From: Zygotorulaspora mrakii
Lineage: Eukaryota > Ascomycota > Saccharomycetes > Saccharomycetales > Saccharomycetaceae
Length of the DNA: 64,000 nucleotides
Direction of reading: 5' to 3'
NCBI RefSeq assembly: GCF_013402915.1
Contig: NC_050724.1
Span: 62,001 to 126,000, forward strand
Program-made: the position numbers and the translations under genes
Shown: piece after piece, positions 18,908 to 29,700 of the stretch
Layout: every line of letters begins with the position of its first letter
Numbering within the stretch: position 1 is the first letter of the stretch
The notes under the pieces: model-generated
The model's database searches: none
Told to the model about the DNA's origin: nothing
Seen by the model: only the letters and a program-made list of their open reading frames with translations

Positions 18908-19978
18908 ATGAGCGATATTGACGACGGTGATTCACTCACTGGAAACCAGAATATCATAGATAAAGCAACTATCGATGGAGCAAATGATTTGCTGAATGTT
19001 CTCGAGCAATCTCACAGAAGCGATCTTTCGTTACACCTGTACTCTTCATATTTATTGAAACATCTTCTGTACAAAGCAAATGAGAAAAAGCATTGGCTCG
19101 AAATTGACCAATTTGTTAGAACACAGATCAAGAACAACTGGACTAGCTGGCCAAGTCCAAAGACTGTCATCAGTCCCGGAACTGATCTTCTTTATGAGGA
19201 TATTGTTGTGGCAGGACAACATGAACGAAAACAAGAGCAAGACTATGCGCAGGGAACTATTAAGCCCGGTGAAGTCTCACACCGGGCATTAATTCATTCC
19301 AAAAACATGCTGAGATTGGAACTGGATTCATACTGGCAGCATTGCTTTGTTCAATCTTCTGCAAAATCGGGTGAAGTATTGGACATCGACAAGATGTTCA
19401 TACCAAAATCGGTAAGCGATGAAGTAATAAATAAGATCGATTCTCTGTTGAGTGGTCTGCATAGTAGGATGGCACAAATGAACAAAATCGAGATTCGGCA
19501 AGATCAGGTATCGCATAATGTTACTATCACTCAAGCCCAAAACGAAACAGTCAAAGTTAAAAAGATTCCCAAACTGACGTATCGCGATATTATCAGCCAA
19601 GGATGCGAAATGGGTGAGGATATGGTGGAGATTTATATGAAATCGCTCGAATTATATAATGATTTTCCGTCGAAACTGAAAAAAAACCAGTATAAACTGC
19701 CAAAATCAGTGCTTAGAAAATATGGACCGGCGAAGAAGGGAAAGTCAGGCATTCATAAACTAATGCGGTCAAGAGAGCAATTTTTGGATGTCTATAAGCT
19801 TTTGCAGGATAAGAGATTATCTGCTCAGGATAAGGCCGCTTTAAAGAAGCTGTCGAATAGTGTTACAGAAAATGCCATCGACAAAAAGACATTTTTTAAA
19901 ATCAAGGGATTTCCTACTGATGAACATACAGAGGATCTCTATGAGTTAGACGATTGTTTAGCCAAAGTACCTACCTAG
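18908..19978 (+). CDS. RRN9: RNA polymerase I upstream activating factor subunit Rrn9
   Basis: A 356-aa homologue of Rrn9 (365 aa), part of the UAF complex (Rrn5, Rrn9, Rrn10, histones H3/H4, Uaf30) that binds the rDNA upstream element and recruits core factor through TBP. Recognised by overall similarity and by position (YMR270C next to URA10 and TMA23). Visible features are an N-terminal helical segment HSKNMLRLELDSYWQHCF-like region at about 130-150, an IPKLTYRDIISQGCEMGEDM block near 225, and a basic C-terminal part. I take the ATG at 18908; two codons upstream the frame opens with GTG. Its promoter is shared with SEC65. Confidence 0.88.
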   Translation: MSDIDDGDSLTGNQNIIDKATIDGANDLLNVLEQSHRSDLSLHLYSSYLLKHLLYKANEKKHWLEIDQFVRTQIKNNWTSWPSPKTVISPGTDLLYEDIVVAGQHERKQEQDYAQGTIKPGEVSHRALIHSKNMLRLELDSYWQHCFVQSSAKSGEVLDIDKMFIPKSVSDEVINKIDSLLSGLHSRMAQMNKIEIRQDQVSHNVTITQAQNETVKVKKIPKLTYRDIISQGCEMGEDMVEIYMKSLELYNDFPSKLKKNQYKLPKSVLRKYGPAKKGKSGIHKLMRSREQFLDVYKLLQDKRLSAQDKAALKKLSNSVTENAIDKKTFFKIKGFPTDEHTEDLYELDDCLAKVPT

Positions 19979-20007
19979 AAGGTGATATACTAAGTGAAAA
20001 TACATTT

Positions 20008-23000
20008 TCATATTGCATTTCCATCTTTCTTCTGCGATTTGATTTTCTCATTAAAAAAGACTTCATTCAATGTCACATCGAGAATTTCAAGTAGTAGGCT
20101 CGCATTTATATACGAATTCTGTAGCATTTCATGAATATTAACAGCTGCGTTTTGAGCATTTCGAAATCCCACAACTTTTGCAAAAACTTCTATAAAAAGC
20201 CTTTGTATAAGCAGTCGAGAGTCATTCCGGGCTCTCTTTATATCACCGTCTGTTCGCACTTCTTTTGGAAGTTTTCTCTTTGCTAAGAAACCATTGGGAG
20301 ACGATAAGTAAGTTCTGAATCCCCGCAAAACATCAGTGATTTGTTCCTCCGACGTTAGCCTCTTTAGAGTGTCTTTGATGTATTTGTCAGCTGCCGTACC
20401 CAGTAGTTGCTGCAAAAGTTTCAAAATTGCACGGCCTCGCAGCCAACCGGAATTATTTTTGTTTAAGCTAAAGACAGATATGAAGAAATCGCATACCGAT
20501 CTCACATATGATTTTTCCTCATAGTTCCTGACATCACAATTTGTGTAGACCTTGTGCCCGACATCACTCTGTATGTCTAAATCTTCATCGTTTAACGGGT
20601 CTATTTTACGCCTTTGAACATCTGTTGCGGGAATCCCATTCAGATCAATGTCCATACAGTGATTCAGGGAGGCAGTAGAGCTTTCCAGATCACTTGCATC
20701 ATTCTGTTCAGCTTGTTCATCTCTTTCACCTGAAAAAAGAGCTGAATTCGTTAAAAAGCGTCGAAACATGCCATCCTGGCACACTTCAGGTATACTCAAT
20801 AACTCAAGCAAATACTTCTCTAGTTTAGCTTTTCGTTCCTCGTATAATAAAGATTTCGAAACATGATATCTCAGTGAGATTTTGATCTTTTCAGGAAAGA
20901 TTTCCTTCCGTTGCAGGTGTTTCATCAGGCTTTTATATTTTCTCTTAAGTTCCAAATTTAAAGAGTAAAACTCACTAAACCTACGGGGAATTTCCCAGGA
21001 TGTCACCAGGTTATTATTAATGTGAGTCACGTTGATTAGATAATATGTTACTTCTCTTTGATTTTTCAACGGCTGGTCTACGTAATACGACTTAATAGAA
21101 ATTTTAGTTTTCTTGAACAAACTGTTAGCGTCTTCCTGAACAGAGTACTGCTGTCGTAGCAACTCTTTATTTTCCAAATCTCTGACCAAAGCCCTTTGTG
21201 ATTTTTTTAATAGTTTTAATTGCTGTTGATTGTTAGTTAATTCAGCTTTCAGAAGAAGATGGTCCAATAAACGTAACTCTTTTTCTATCTGATCCACAGC
21301 TATTGTCAAATATGCTATCCTAGCTTCAAGGTCGACAAATGACCTTTCAACGCGACTACCAGACAAATTTGGAGGTGAAAACTCTTTAGGAAAGGAGTCT
21401 TCACTCAAATGATCTTCCTCTGAATTCTCTGTTGGGGCTTTGTCCGTTTCATTGTTAGCGAGATCTCCGAAAAGAGAGTCCTCAGAAAGCGGTTTTGGGA
21501 TTCCTTCTTCGTCACCAAAAATGACCTCTATATCTGAGATTTGATTTTCAGACTTTTTTCTTCTTCTACTTGCTACCTTCAAAATATTGTCGAGTGCATC
21601 ACCGATATGAGCCCCCGGGATGCTTTTTTTAGGAGCCATACTCGTCCCAAATTCTCTGAAAGTGTTGTTTTCGGGGAGATCAAGCAGCTTAGAAAAGACA
21701 TCTGTACCAATAAATTCAGGATCCGATACCATTCCAATGAATGTCTTCGAATCTTTGAAAGCTTCAAAAAACTCTTTTGACAGTGCTTTTTTTGCCTCGT
21801 TTTGCAACAATAGCATACTTCTTCGTGCTAGCATGACTGTCTGGTCATCATTAGAAGTGGTTCGTGAAACAAATAGCTGAATGTTACTTACAAGTCCGGG
21901 GTCTAGAACTCTCAAATCATCTAGGCGATTAAACTTTTCAGCAGCTTCTCTCAATTCATTTATCTCAGACGGCGGAAAAGTGACCGTAATATCTCTTGAA
22001 TCTTCTAGAGGCGTTTTCATTTTCTCAACCAGCTCATAAAATCTCAAATAGGATATTCCATAGTGATAAGGATGGGATCTCAAATAGCTCTCAAAGTAAA
22101 TGAGACACATAGGCTCAGCCAAAATATCATCGAAAGATATCAATTGTATTGATGCCACGAAACTCTCCAGAATTTGATTCAGATCAGACTGCTGGGACTC
22201 GGGATTGATACTACTCGTGAAACTTCCAATGTTGTTTATGGAATCAACGTAGGTTAAACGTGTTTGGATCAGTTTTAGGGAGAGCGATGTTCTTCTTTTT
22301 AGCTCCTCAATTTCCTGGGGTGACATTTTTTTATCTTGTAGCATTAGAACGTTTGAGAGCAAAAAATGCCTTACGGCCCATAAGTGAAATGCCGAATCTA
22401 GAAGGCTCAGCTGTCTTAGAAAGTCTTCAAAGTATTTTTCAGAATGCCCTATTTCGAATTCAAGTCCCATTTCAAGCAGACGTTCGAATTCCCCATTATG
22501 TCGCGAGCAAAATCTTCGAAGCTCAACTTCATTTGATAAAATCCTGCGAACTTCGAGCACTTGATCACGCTCTTCAAGTTTCTTCTCACAAATTGATATC
22601 AAAATAGTATTCCAGTTATCGGGATCAGAAAATTTTAATACTAAAGGTCCAATGATTGATGTTGAGAGTATCTCTCTCAGCAGAATAGATACATATGGAG
22701 AATTGAGTTCTTTTTCAGAGATAAGATACGGTAACAATCGATCTACCTTGGTCCTTACATGATTTTCAATGTCTGAAGATTGACAGCTCAGTCTGAGTGA
22801 GAGCCCACTATGCATTTTGAGGTACTTATTAAATTGAACTGCGACCTTTAAATTGGTATTTGAGAGGCCACTTTTGCTGGAAGAATCGTCAATTAAAACA
22901 GCTTCCCTCGCAATACAAAAGATTCTGAAATACTTTGTCAACAGGGGAAGAAGCTTCAAAGCTACAAAATCAGCCTCATCTACTCCTGACAATCTTTTTT

Positions 23001-23424
23001 GCAATCTACAGATCGTTTCAAGAATGATTTTCTTGATAACCAGAGGGAACCTCGAGGAGGGATTGGCATCAATGCTTTGAAACCACGAAAGAATAAAATT
23101 TTGTATCAGCAAATCCACAATTTGTTCGATCTCTTCAGATGCCTCTGGATAACTTTCAAAAAAAGAGTCGACATAAGAATTTTCAGTATCCTCGCTGGAG
23201 CTAAGTTCCTTCTCATCAGCTTTCTCAAGCTTTTTCAGTCGCCTCAGAGTTTTAACAGGGGGCCGTTCTATTTCTTCGAAGGATATGAAAAGAAACGCAT
23301 ATATCAAACTTATCAGCGACGTCCATTTTATAATATCATATGCTCGCTGGTATGTAATTTGAAAAAGGATAATTATGGCCCCGATATAAATACCATAAGT
23401 GAATATGCCAGCATTCTCAACCAT
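20008..23424 (-). CDS. MDM1: ER-vacuole/lipid-droplet tether Mdm1 (PXA-RGS-PX-nexin C)
   Basis: A 1,138-aa homologue of Mdm1 (1,127 aa), the sorting nexin that bridges the nuclear ER and the vacuole and organises lipid-droplet formation. Two hydrophobic segments near residues 5-45 form the ER anchor. A PXA domain follows (about 75-260), then an RGS-like region (about 320-480). An acidic linker and coiled coil lead to a PX domain (about 770-890; IPRRFSEFYSLNLELKRKY then the KLEKYLLELLSIPEV helix). A C-terminal nexin domain covers about 985-1115. The first ATG is at 23424. The frame continues 12 codons to a GTG that directly follows a stop. The stop is only 29 bp from that of RRN9 (convergent). 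Confidence 0.94.
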   Translation of the reverse strand: MVENAGIFTYGIYIGAIIILFQITYQRAYDIIKWTSLISLIYAFLFISFEEIERPPVKTLRRLKKLEKADEKELSSSEDTENSYVDSFFESYPEASEEIEQIVDLLIQNFILSWFQSIDANPSSRFPLVIKKIILETICRLQKRLSGVDEADFVALKLLPLLTKYFRIFCIAREAVLIDDSSSKSGLSNTNLKVAVQFNKYLKMHSGLSLRLSCQSSDIENHVRTKVDRLLPYLISEKELNSPYVSILLREILSTSIIGPLVLKFSDPDNWNTILISICEKKLEERDQVLEVRRILSNEVELRRFCSRHNGEFERLLEMGLEFEIGHSEKYFEDFLRQLSLLDSAFHLWAVRHFLLSNVLMLQDKKMSPQEIEELKRRTSLSLKLIQTRLTYVDSINNIGSFTSSINPESQQSDLNQILESFVASIQLISFDDILAEPMCLIYFESYLRSHPYHYGISYLRFYELVEKMKTPLEDSRDITVTFPPSEINELREAAEKFNRLDDLRVLDPGLVSNIQLFVSRTTSNDDQTVMLARRSMLLLQNEAKKALSKEFFEAFKDSKTFIGMVSDPEFIGTDVFSKLLDLPENNTFREFGTSMAPKKSIPGAHIGDALDNILKVASRRRKKSENQISDIEVIFGDEEGIPKPLSEDSLFGDLANNETDKAPTENSEEDHLSEDSFPKEFSPPNLSGSRVERSFVDLEARIAYLTIAVDQIEKELRLLDHLLLKAELTNNQQQLKLLKKSQRALVRDLENKELLRQQYSVQEDANSLFKKTKISIKSYYVDQPLKNQREVTYYLINVTHINNNLVTSWEIPRRFSEFYSLNLELKRKYKSLMKHLQRKEIFPEKIKISLRYHVSKSLLYEERKAKLEKYLLELLSIPEVCQDGMFRRFLTNSALFSGERDEQAEQNDASDLESSTASLNHCMDIDLNGIPATDVQRRKIDPLNDEDLDIQSDVGHKVYTNCDVRNYEEKSYVRSVCDFFISVFSLNKNNSGWLRGRAILKLLQQLLGTAADKYIKDTLKRLTSEEQITDVLRGFRTYLSSPNGFLAKRKLPKEVRTDGDIKRARNDSRLLIQRLFIEVFAKVVGFRNAQNAAVNIHEMLQNSYINASLLLEILDVTLNEVFFNEKIKSQKKDGNAI

Positions 23425-23850
23425 GTAATTAATATTACCCGATCTAAAGGATCCAGCCACCTATTTGTAAGTACATTCAGTGTTGAAATGTTTGTGAATT
23501 TCAGTTTCGTTCATGTTAAGGCAACTTATTCCTTAATTTATAGGTATCCAAACACCACGTGACTTCCAACTAAGTCTTAGCTGGTGGACATATGTCGGTA
23601 ACGATTACATTATGCTCCCAGGCCATTGACAGCTCACTAATGCTTAATATTTCGCCGGAGTAGCAGCATATCAGGGGTTGAAATAGTGCCAAAATAGGCA
23701 ATGCTACGTTGTTGAATCTATATAAAATCTATGCATTAAGAATTGGACTAATGTACAATGCAAGTGTGGTGGCCGCTGTGGAATGTGTCAGGGCGCGACA
23801 ACATGTTGGAGGAAAGTTTCAGCGTCGCGATCTAGCTTTGTTAACGCAAC
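23425..23850. promoter_or_regulatory. MDM1 5' region and TMA23 3' end
   Basis: 426 bp. CACGTG at 23556-23561 (as CACGTGAC) is an E-box of Cbf1/Pho4 type, 132 bp upstream of the MDM1 ATG. A 17-codon upstream ORF (23461-23514, minus strand) ends 36 bp before the MDM1 start. Confidence 0.4.
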
Positions 23851-24390
23851 TTACTTCTTATGTTTACTCTCCTTTTTTTGAACTTTGGAAGTCTTTTTAT
23901 CTTTCTTCTTCTGCTTCTTCTCTGTCTTCCCTCTGTTCTCTCTCTTCTCTTTCTTCTCTCTCTTCTCCTTCTTTCGTTTCTTCAGCAATCTCTTTTCATC
24001 AGAAATTCCTGATGTCCTTTTACTGCCTTTGAATACAATCAATTGGGGTAACGGATCATTGTCCTGATCCTCTATAGTACCTTTAAGACTCTCGCCTCTG
24101 ACAAATCTTCTGTATAACGGCGAGCTTTCCTTCGAATGCCCTGATGCAACAACTTTCTTTTGGTTGAATGAAATACCATGTGTTTTGGTTCCTGCATTTA
24201 TTTCAAGTCCCTTTAGCTGGCCATCAAATATACGCTCCCACCAAGCCTCACTGTCATCCTGACCGGGTGCGCATCCAAGACCTTTTTTATCTCTCTTGTG
24301 CTTCACTAAGATAGGCTTCTTAAGGCCGCCTGTCCTTAGGGCTTCACCTTCTTTCCACCCAAAACACTTCAAGTACTCTTTACTATCCAT
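23851..24390 (-). CDS. TMA23: G-patch nucleolar protein Tma23
   Basis: A 179-aa homologue of Tma23 (211 aa), a nucleolar, ribosome-associated protein needed for normal ribosome production and related to the PinX1-type G-patch family. The N-terminus carries the G-patch-like region (YLKCFGWKEGEALRTGGLKK, then KRDKKGLGC, about residues 6-45), followed by EAWWERIFDGQLKGLEI. The last 50 residues are almost entirely K, E and R, typical of a nucleolar localisation tail. It is shorter than the S. cerevisiae protein mainly in this tail. YMR269W lies between RRN9 and PRP24, as here. Confidence 0.9.
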   Translation of the reverse strand: MDSKEYLKCFGWKEGEALRTGGLKKPILVKHKRDKKGLGCAPGQDDSEAWWERIFDGQLKGLEINAGTKTHGISFNQKKVVASGHSKESSPLYRRFVRGESLKGTIEDQDNDPLPQLIVFKGSKRTSGISDEKRLLKKRKKEKREKKEKRENRGKTEKKQKKKDKKTSKVQKKESKHKK

Positions 24391-25456
24391 GACAAAGATG
24401 CACCAAACTATAGATAGCTATTAACATTTACCGACCTTCATGGTTTCATAACGAGATGTGTTCTTGGATAGCGCTAAAATTTTTCGTACGCCTGGCCCGC
24501 TTGATGCCCATCTGGAAAACAATACTGGCTGATATTCAAATTTAGGTTAGCTATCCACTTGAGAATAAAATAGAAGTCCAATCTAAGTAAAACAGCAAGG
24601 ATGAGCTCCGAGTAATAGTGGTCGCTATTGACTCTTGATTACGCTTTAGTGTGCCTTTATTGCCGTCGCAAAATTTTTCACTAATTACTTGGCAGCATCG
24701 TGAGCAATACTTTATCTTTTTGGAGCTAAGAACATGGCCAAGATTGCCACAATTTCAAAAATATATACTAATTGAAGTTCCTAAATAACGTCTTGGGCTG
24801 CTACCGTTAACAAATGTTAAAATGGCTCCCGGAAACCTAAAAAAACATCGTAAGTGGGCCTCGATTTCGTTCCATACTTTATCTCTACCGTACCTGCTCC
24901 TTTTAAGGTGTCGTCTATAGATTACAAAGTGTTCTATGCACTGACTTCCTCGAGAAGTCTTCTACGAATTAAAGTCTCTGAAAGCCCATGTTTATGCGCT
25001 AAGAACTAAAAATAGTGCACAATGGTACCCCGGGTTGTGATCTGACCCTCATGTGGCATCGTGTGACATGTAAGATATATCGTAAACCTCCCAACCGCTC
25101 AGTTCTGGCGAAATGCCACAAAACGTTAATCCACTTAAGAAAGTGTATCGCTCCGTTAACATGCATCATCTATTAACGTCCCACGAGCTTTCCAACATGA
25201 CAACATATCGACATTGAGATGGATTGAATATGCTATCAAACTCCGGAAGCATCAGGCGTAATATGGGGATCTTTCTTGCCATTGATTCTTTAGAAATTAA
25301 AGCACAGAAATGCGATGTGTATGTTGATCGTATTGAATAAAAAAAGGACGGCCTTTGACATATACTTCAACAAGAAAAAAGACAACTTACGAAGTAAACA
25401 ACTTTTAAAAACCCGAGAATTTCATCTTAACTGCAGTATCCGCGGTACCAGACTGA
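24391..25456. other. Divergent TMA23 / PRP24 intergenic region
   Basis: 1,066 bp without a convincing gene. A 32-codon frame from 24822 opens MAPGNLKKHR and runs through a GTAAGT, faintly recalling a ribosomal-protein first exon, but no second exon or branch point follows. No tRNA, LTR or known ncRNA was recognised; the length leaves room for an unannotated snoRNA. Confidence 0.35.
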
Positions 25457-26725
25457 ATGAAACGATCGCTGGACGTTGAACCCACTGGCCCAAGAAAGCA
25501 GGTTGATATCAATGAGAACAGAAAACGAGAGCTCACAACTGTGATAGTGAGAAATCTACCCAAAAGTTATAACCAAACAAAATTAAGAAAATACTTTCAA
25601 GATTGTGGCAGGATTAATCAGGTCGATGTCTGTGAGGCGTTGTCAAAAGACGGAAGATTAGCGAGAATTGAGTTCACGTCTTATAATGAAGTTTTAACAG
25701 CACTAACAAAGACTTTTAGCAAAATAGGAAACAATGAGATTCAAGTTGAGCCACTAGTTGATTGCACAATATGGATGACAAATTTTCCTCCCCAATATAC
25801 AGCTCGAGATATCATAAATTTACTGAGAAGAATAGATATTTTGACGGTTAGCGTACGCTTACCGTCGCTGAGATTCAACGCAAATAGGCGCTTTGCCTAT
25901 GTGGATTTGACCTCACAAGATGACGTAAATAGAGCAGTATCACAGCTCAATGATAAAACTATACAATCTTATCGCTTGGTTGTCAAAAAGTCCAACCTTT
26001 TGGACATATCGAAGCGAACTGACTCTGCCGTTTTGGAAAGAAGAGAGATCATGATACGACATTTGAATCTGGAGCAGATTACCGAGGACCGCTTAAAAGA
26101 AATCTTTTCAACTTATGGCGCTATTGAAACTGTAAAAGTACCACATACTGGGGATAGACAGCACACCGATGGTTATGCATTTATCACATTCAAGGAGAAG
26201 TCTTCGGCAGATGAATCATTGAAAGCAGATCAAACTACTCTGGACGGTCAGCAGATAAATGTCAAGTTATCAGATAGAAAGGAGTATTTGGAGAGACAGA
26301 AAGTGAAAAGAATTTTGTTCAACAAGTCTCAAAATGATTCCATTATCTCATTATTTCCCTTGAGCGATCATATCTCTAAGGCACAGATTGAGTCCTTGCT
26401 TACAGAAAAGTTGGGCTTAAACGCAAACGATATGGAGAATCTATATCTAGTTTCAGATTATGAAGGTGCTCTTATCGTTTTGAAGGAGGCAAAATTAGCA
26501 GCCAAATGTCTTATGTCACTAAATGGAACTGAGTTCAAGGGCAGGCATCTCCACTGTGGTACTGTGAGAGACTTGAAAGATCATGACCGAAATCGTAAGG
26601 CAACAGCGAAATCGCATTTTGTAAATGCGAGCCGTGATCATTTCATTCAAACTACACTTAGAGATACAAATTCTTCACCAAAACTATCAAATGAGGACTT
26701 CCGTAAAATATTTCTCAATAAATAG
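25457..26725 (+). CDS. PRP24: U6 snRNP assembly protein Prp24
   Basis: A 422-aa homologue of Prp24 (444 aa), the U6 snRNP protein that anneals U4 and U6 snRNAs and recycles them after splicing. Four RRMs can be traced: about 28-100 (VIVRNLPKS as RNP2, RIEFTSY as RNP1), 104-180 (IWMTNFPP; RFAYVDLTS), 197-276 (IMIRHLNLE; GYAFITFKE) and a more diverged fourth at about 282-375. The C-terminal SNFFL-type box is present at the extreme end (LSNEDFRKIFLNK), the element that contacts the Lsm2-8 ring. The ATG at 25457 is the first in frame. The stop lies 59 bp from the convergent NUP188 stop. Confidence 0.96.
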   Translation: MKRSLDVEPTGPRKQVDINENRKRELTTVIVRNLPKSYNQTKLRKYFQDCGRINQVDVCEALSKDGRLARIEFTSYNEVLTALTKTFSKIGNNEIQVEPLVDCTIWMTNFPPQYTARDIINLLRRIDILTVSVRLPSLRFNANRRFAYVDLTSQDDVNRAVSQLNDKTIQSYRLVVKKSNLLDISKRTDSAVLERREIMIRHLNLEQITEDRLKEIFSTYGAIETVKVPHTGDRQHTDGYAFITFKEKSSADESLKADQTTLDGQQINVKLSDRKEYLERQKVKRILFNKSQNDSIISLFPLSDHISKAQIESLLTEKLGLNANDMENLYLVSDYEGALIVLKEAKLAAKCLMSLNGTEFKGRHLHCGTVRDLKDHDRNRKATAKSHFVNASRDHFIQTTLRDTNSSPKLSNEDFRKIFLNK

Positions 26726-26784
26726 AATAATATACGAAATATTTAATGTGATTCCAAGTAAAAACAACCACGCAAACATTGTTA

Positions 26785-29700
26785 CTAATCATCCAGAAGT
26801 GATGCTTGCATTTCCTCTATATTCTTCGACACTTCTCTTACAAAATCTCCTCTCTTTGCATCGTCATCCAAGAGTCGTTGCTCCTCTATTGTAGTTGCGA
26901 CGACCCTGGAATTTAAATACTTCGGATGTGTAAGCAAACGCTTGAGTGCAATATTTAGTGATTTCCTTGCTTCTTCTGTGTCTAAGCCAATAACCAGTTC
27001 AACTTCTGAATTTTCGTCTGTCAAGCTGATTATGTTCCCTGAGTTCGACAGATACTTTTGATAATTGAGATTCTGCAGGATTTTTTGTAAAAGAATAAGT
27101 TGACTGGTCTCTCTTATAAGCGCTGTTGAAACTGCAAGCTTACTATCAGACCATCTGTATATCGCTGTTTCGATCTGCTTAGAAAAGTAAGAGATGAACA
27201 AACAACATTCCGGCAAAAGCTTATTTCCAAACTTGCTTAATAAAAGCAAAATGATGGAAAGTAAGCCATTCGTCCATATGCTATGCAGACTGCCTTGCTG
27301 CTCCAGTTTGATTCCGCCATCTTGTATAGCGATGGAAAGTGGACTTTCAAGTAAGGTTGCGAAAAGACCGCTGTTGATGAATTTTGTGGCTATAGGATCA
27401 ACGGTGCATAATTCTGAGATAAATGATAAGATAAGGGATCCCAGAATAGCCTCACTATTGACATTGAAAAGGTGAGAGCTTGAGTATAAATTCAAAACAG
27501 CTTTTAGCGTGCCAGATTCGTTTAGTGATGATGCCATGATTATATTGAAATTAGCAGTTGGATTCAAAGTTCGTATCTTGGTGAAGAGAGATAACAATAA
27601 AAAGAGATCTTGGATACGCTCTCCGATGTTGAAAATTACAACCTGTTTTCCATTTGAAGTGGACGAGCCTATATCGCAAAGAATCTCTGATACTATCAAC
27701 TGTACGCCTTTGCAAAATGATATTTCGAAAAACTCCAAGAGCTGATCAGCTTCCAATTCAAGGAAATGAGTTCCTGTGGTGACGGAGCCCAAAACCAGTA
27801 AAACTGAACGTAGGATAGGTCTATAGTAGTCTCTCTTTGTAGAGTGGGACACGTTATGGATATAACGCACTTCCTCCGATTTGAAAACAGATGTCAATAG
27901 ACTTAAAATATGGTGAAGAGTTTTCTCTGGGATAGGCTCGGATTTCTTTTGAAAGGAATATAAGATGTAAAAACATAGTTCGAGCCTCTCACAATAGACA
28001 TCGGTAAATATCGATGCTTCTATCCCTGACTCAATGTTTAGTTTCAAAAAATTTGAGGCAAGGTCCAGAAAAGTATCATTAAGACGCTTCGTTGTTTTCT
28101 TTATGAAAGTTGTCAGTAGTGCTCCCCATGCTTTAGCGGCAGCTATTTGGCAGTTAACATATTTCAAGTTAATAGAAGCTGCTATGACTTCAGCTCTGTA
28201 ACCTCTATCCTCTTTTGTACCTATCCATTTTTCGTCGTCTCCAAAGTACTGATCCATTAAGGATATTGCGAAGATGCTATCAAGGGAAAATACATCCAGC
28301 TGATAAAGATGGGAGGCACAAAACTTCGATAGCTTCAACTTTGGCCATTTTTTTTCGAACATTTGGTGCAAAGACTCATGCAAATGCCTGTTGTAACCAT
28401 TTATATTAAAAAAGGGACCTAACAGAACAGCTAGGTCTGGTTGGTTTAGGAGTTGGAAAATATGAGAGTCAATATCCGTGGATGTAAACAGGTAAAGTGC
28501 AATAATTTCTAGTATGCAAGAAATTAATTTATATCTTCCTGCTGCCAACATCATTTCTTCTTCCGAGCTGGCGCTTACTGGCTTGAAATCTTTAACCCTT
28601 TTTAGCAGCGCAAGAATGAATTTCTCGTCTGCTTTCGAATCCCTCGCATTTGCCCATGTATTGAATGCATATGATATTGAGTCCAGCAGGCAACATCCAA
28701 CTGATTCAGGAAGAAGATCAAGCTTTAAAGCATTCTCTTTTAAAACACTTAATACAGACTTCCTCTTTCGGGGCTTATCAACTGGGTCTTGGTTTGACCT
28801 GGAGGCAATATTTCCTGTCAAAAACAAAATAGATAATCCATCTTGTTTACTCTCCATGAGGGCGCCGAAGAATTTATATAAATCTTTGGACAGTTTATGA
28901 TTCGCAAGTGGGCCTTCTAAATCTGAGGAGATTGAATCTAAAAATATATCGGAGTGTTTTGCTCCAAGATAAGAGAGAAGAAACAAATAATTATCAGTCC
29001 ATGGAACTCTAACGACTGAGTGGAAGAGCCTTATAACGTGGCGCTTGAGAGTTGAGAACTGGCAGTAGATTTCGACCAGTTCCGGCGACTTTGTGTATAT
29101 CAATCTTTCCAAGCAGCTCGGCTTCATTTTGAGCTGTCCTCGAATAGAGATCAACAACGTAGCTAGCTCGAAAGAACTCTTGACCAATTGTGTAAAAATA
29201 GGGCTAAAAGCCTGGTCTCCCAAAAGAGAAATCTGAATATTTTGGATTGAAAGGAGTGCGTTCAAAAGAGAACTAACCGCAGGGACGTCTGGCGACTGAG
29301 GTGTCAGATATGCATTTAAAATTTTGAGACTACATCCGCTCAAGATGCTCGCAACTTTCTGTTTTGGTGCTGACAGGGGATCAATGGCATAAACGTTGTA
29401 GAGGACTTTCGAAAATAGCGAATTGAGGCGGAAACCTATCTCAAATCTCTGATTAATATCGCTATATTTCCAGTATTGATAACTTTCTGAAATATCTATC
29501 AGCTGTGTAATTAGTCGTTCAAGCATATCCATTTTGGTCTTAGACGAAAATTCGTTATCCATAGAAAATGAATCTGCGGTTACTTCCTCGGTCAACTTAA
29601 TTAATGATAAAGTGAATGAGTACTCCCCATATGGTAATTCAATTGAACCCAAGGTTGCAGTCGCAAGTCCCGTTTTCCCATATTTATCTAATAAGTCTGA

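Noticed and set aside
24822..24920. Short frame MAPGNLKKHR with a following GTAAGT, resembling a ribosomal-protein first exon
   Set aside because: No branch point, acceptor or second exon with ribosomal-protein similarity follows before PRP24.
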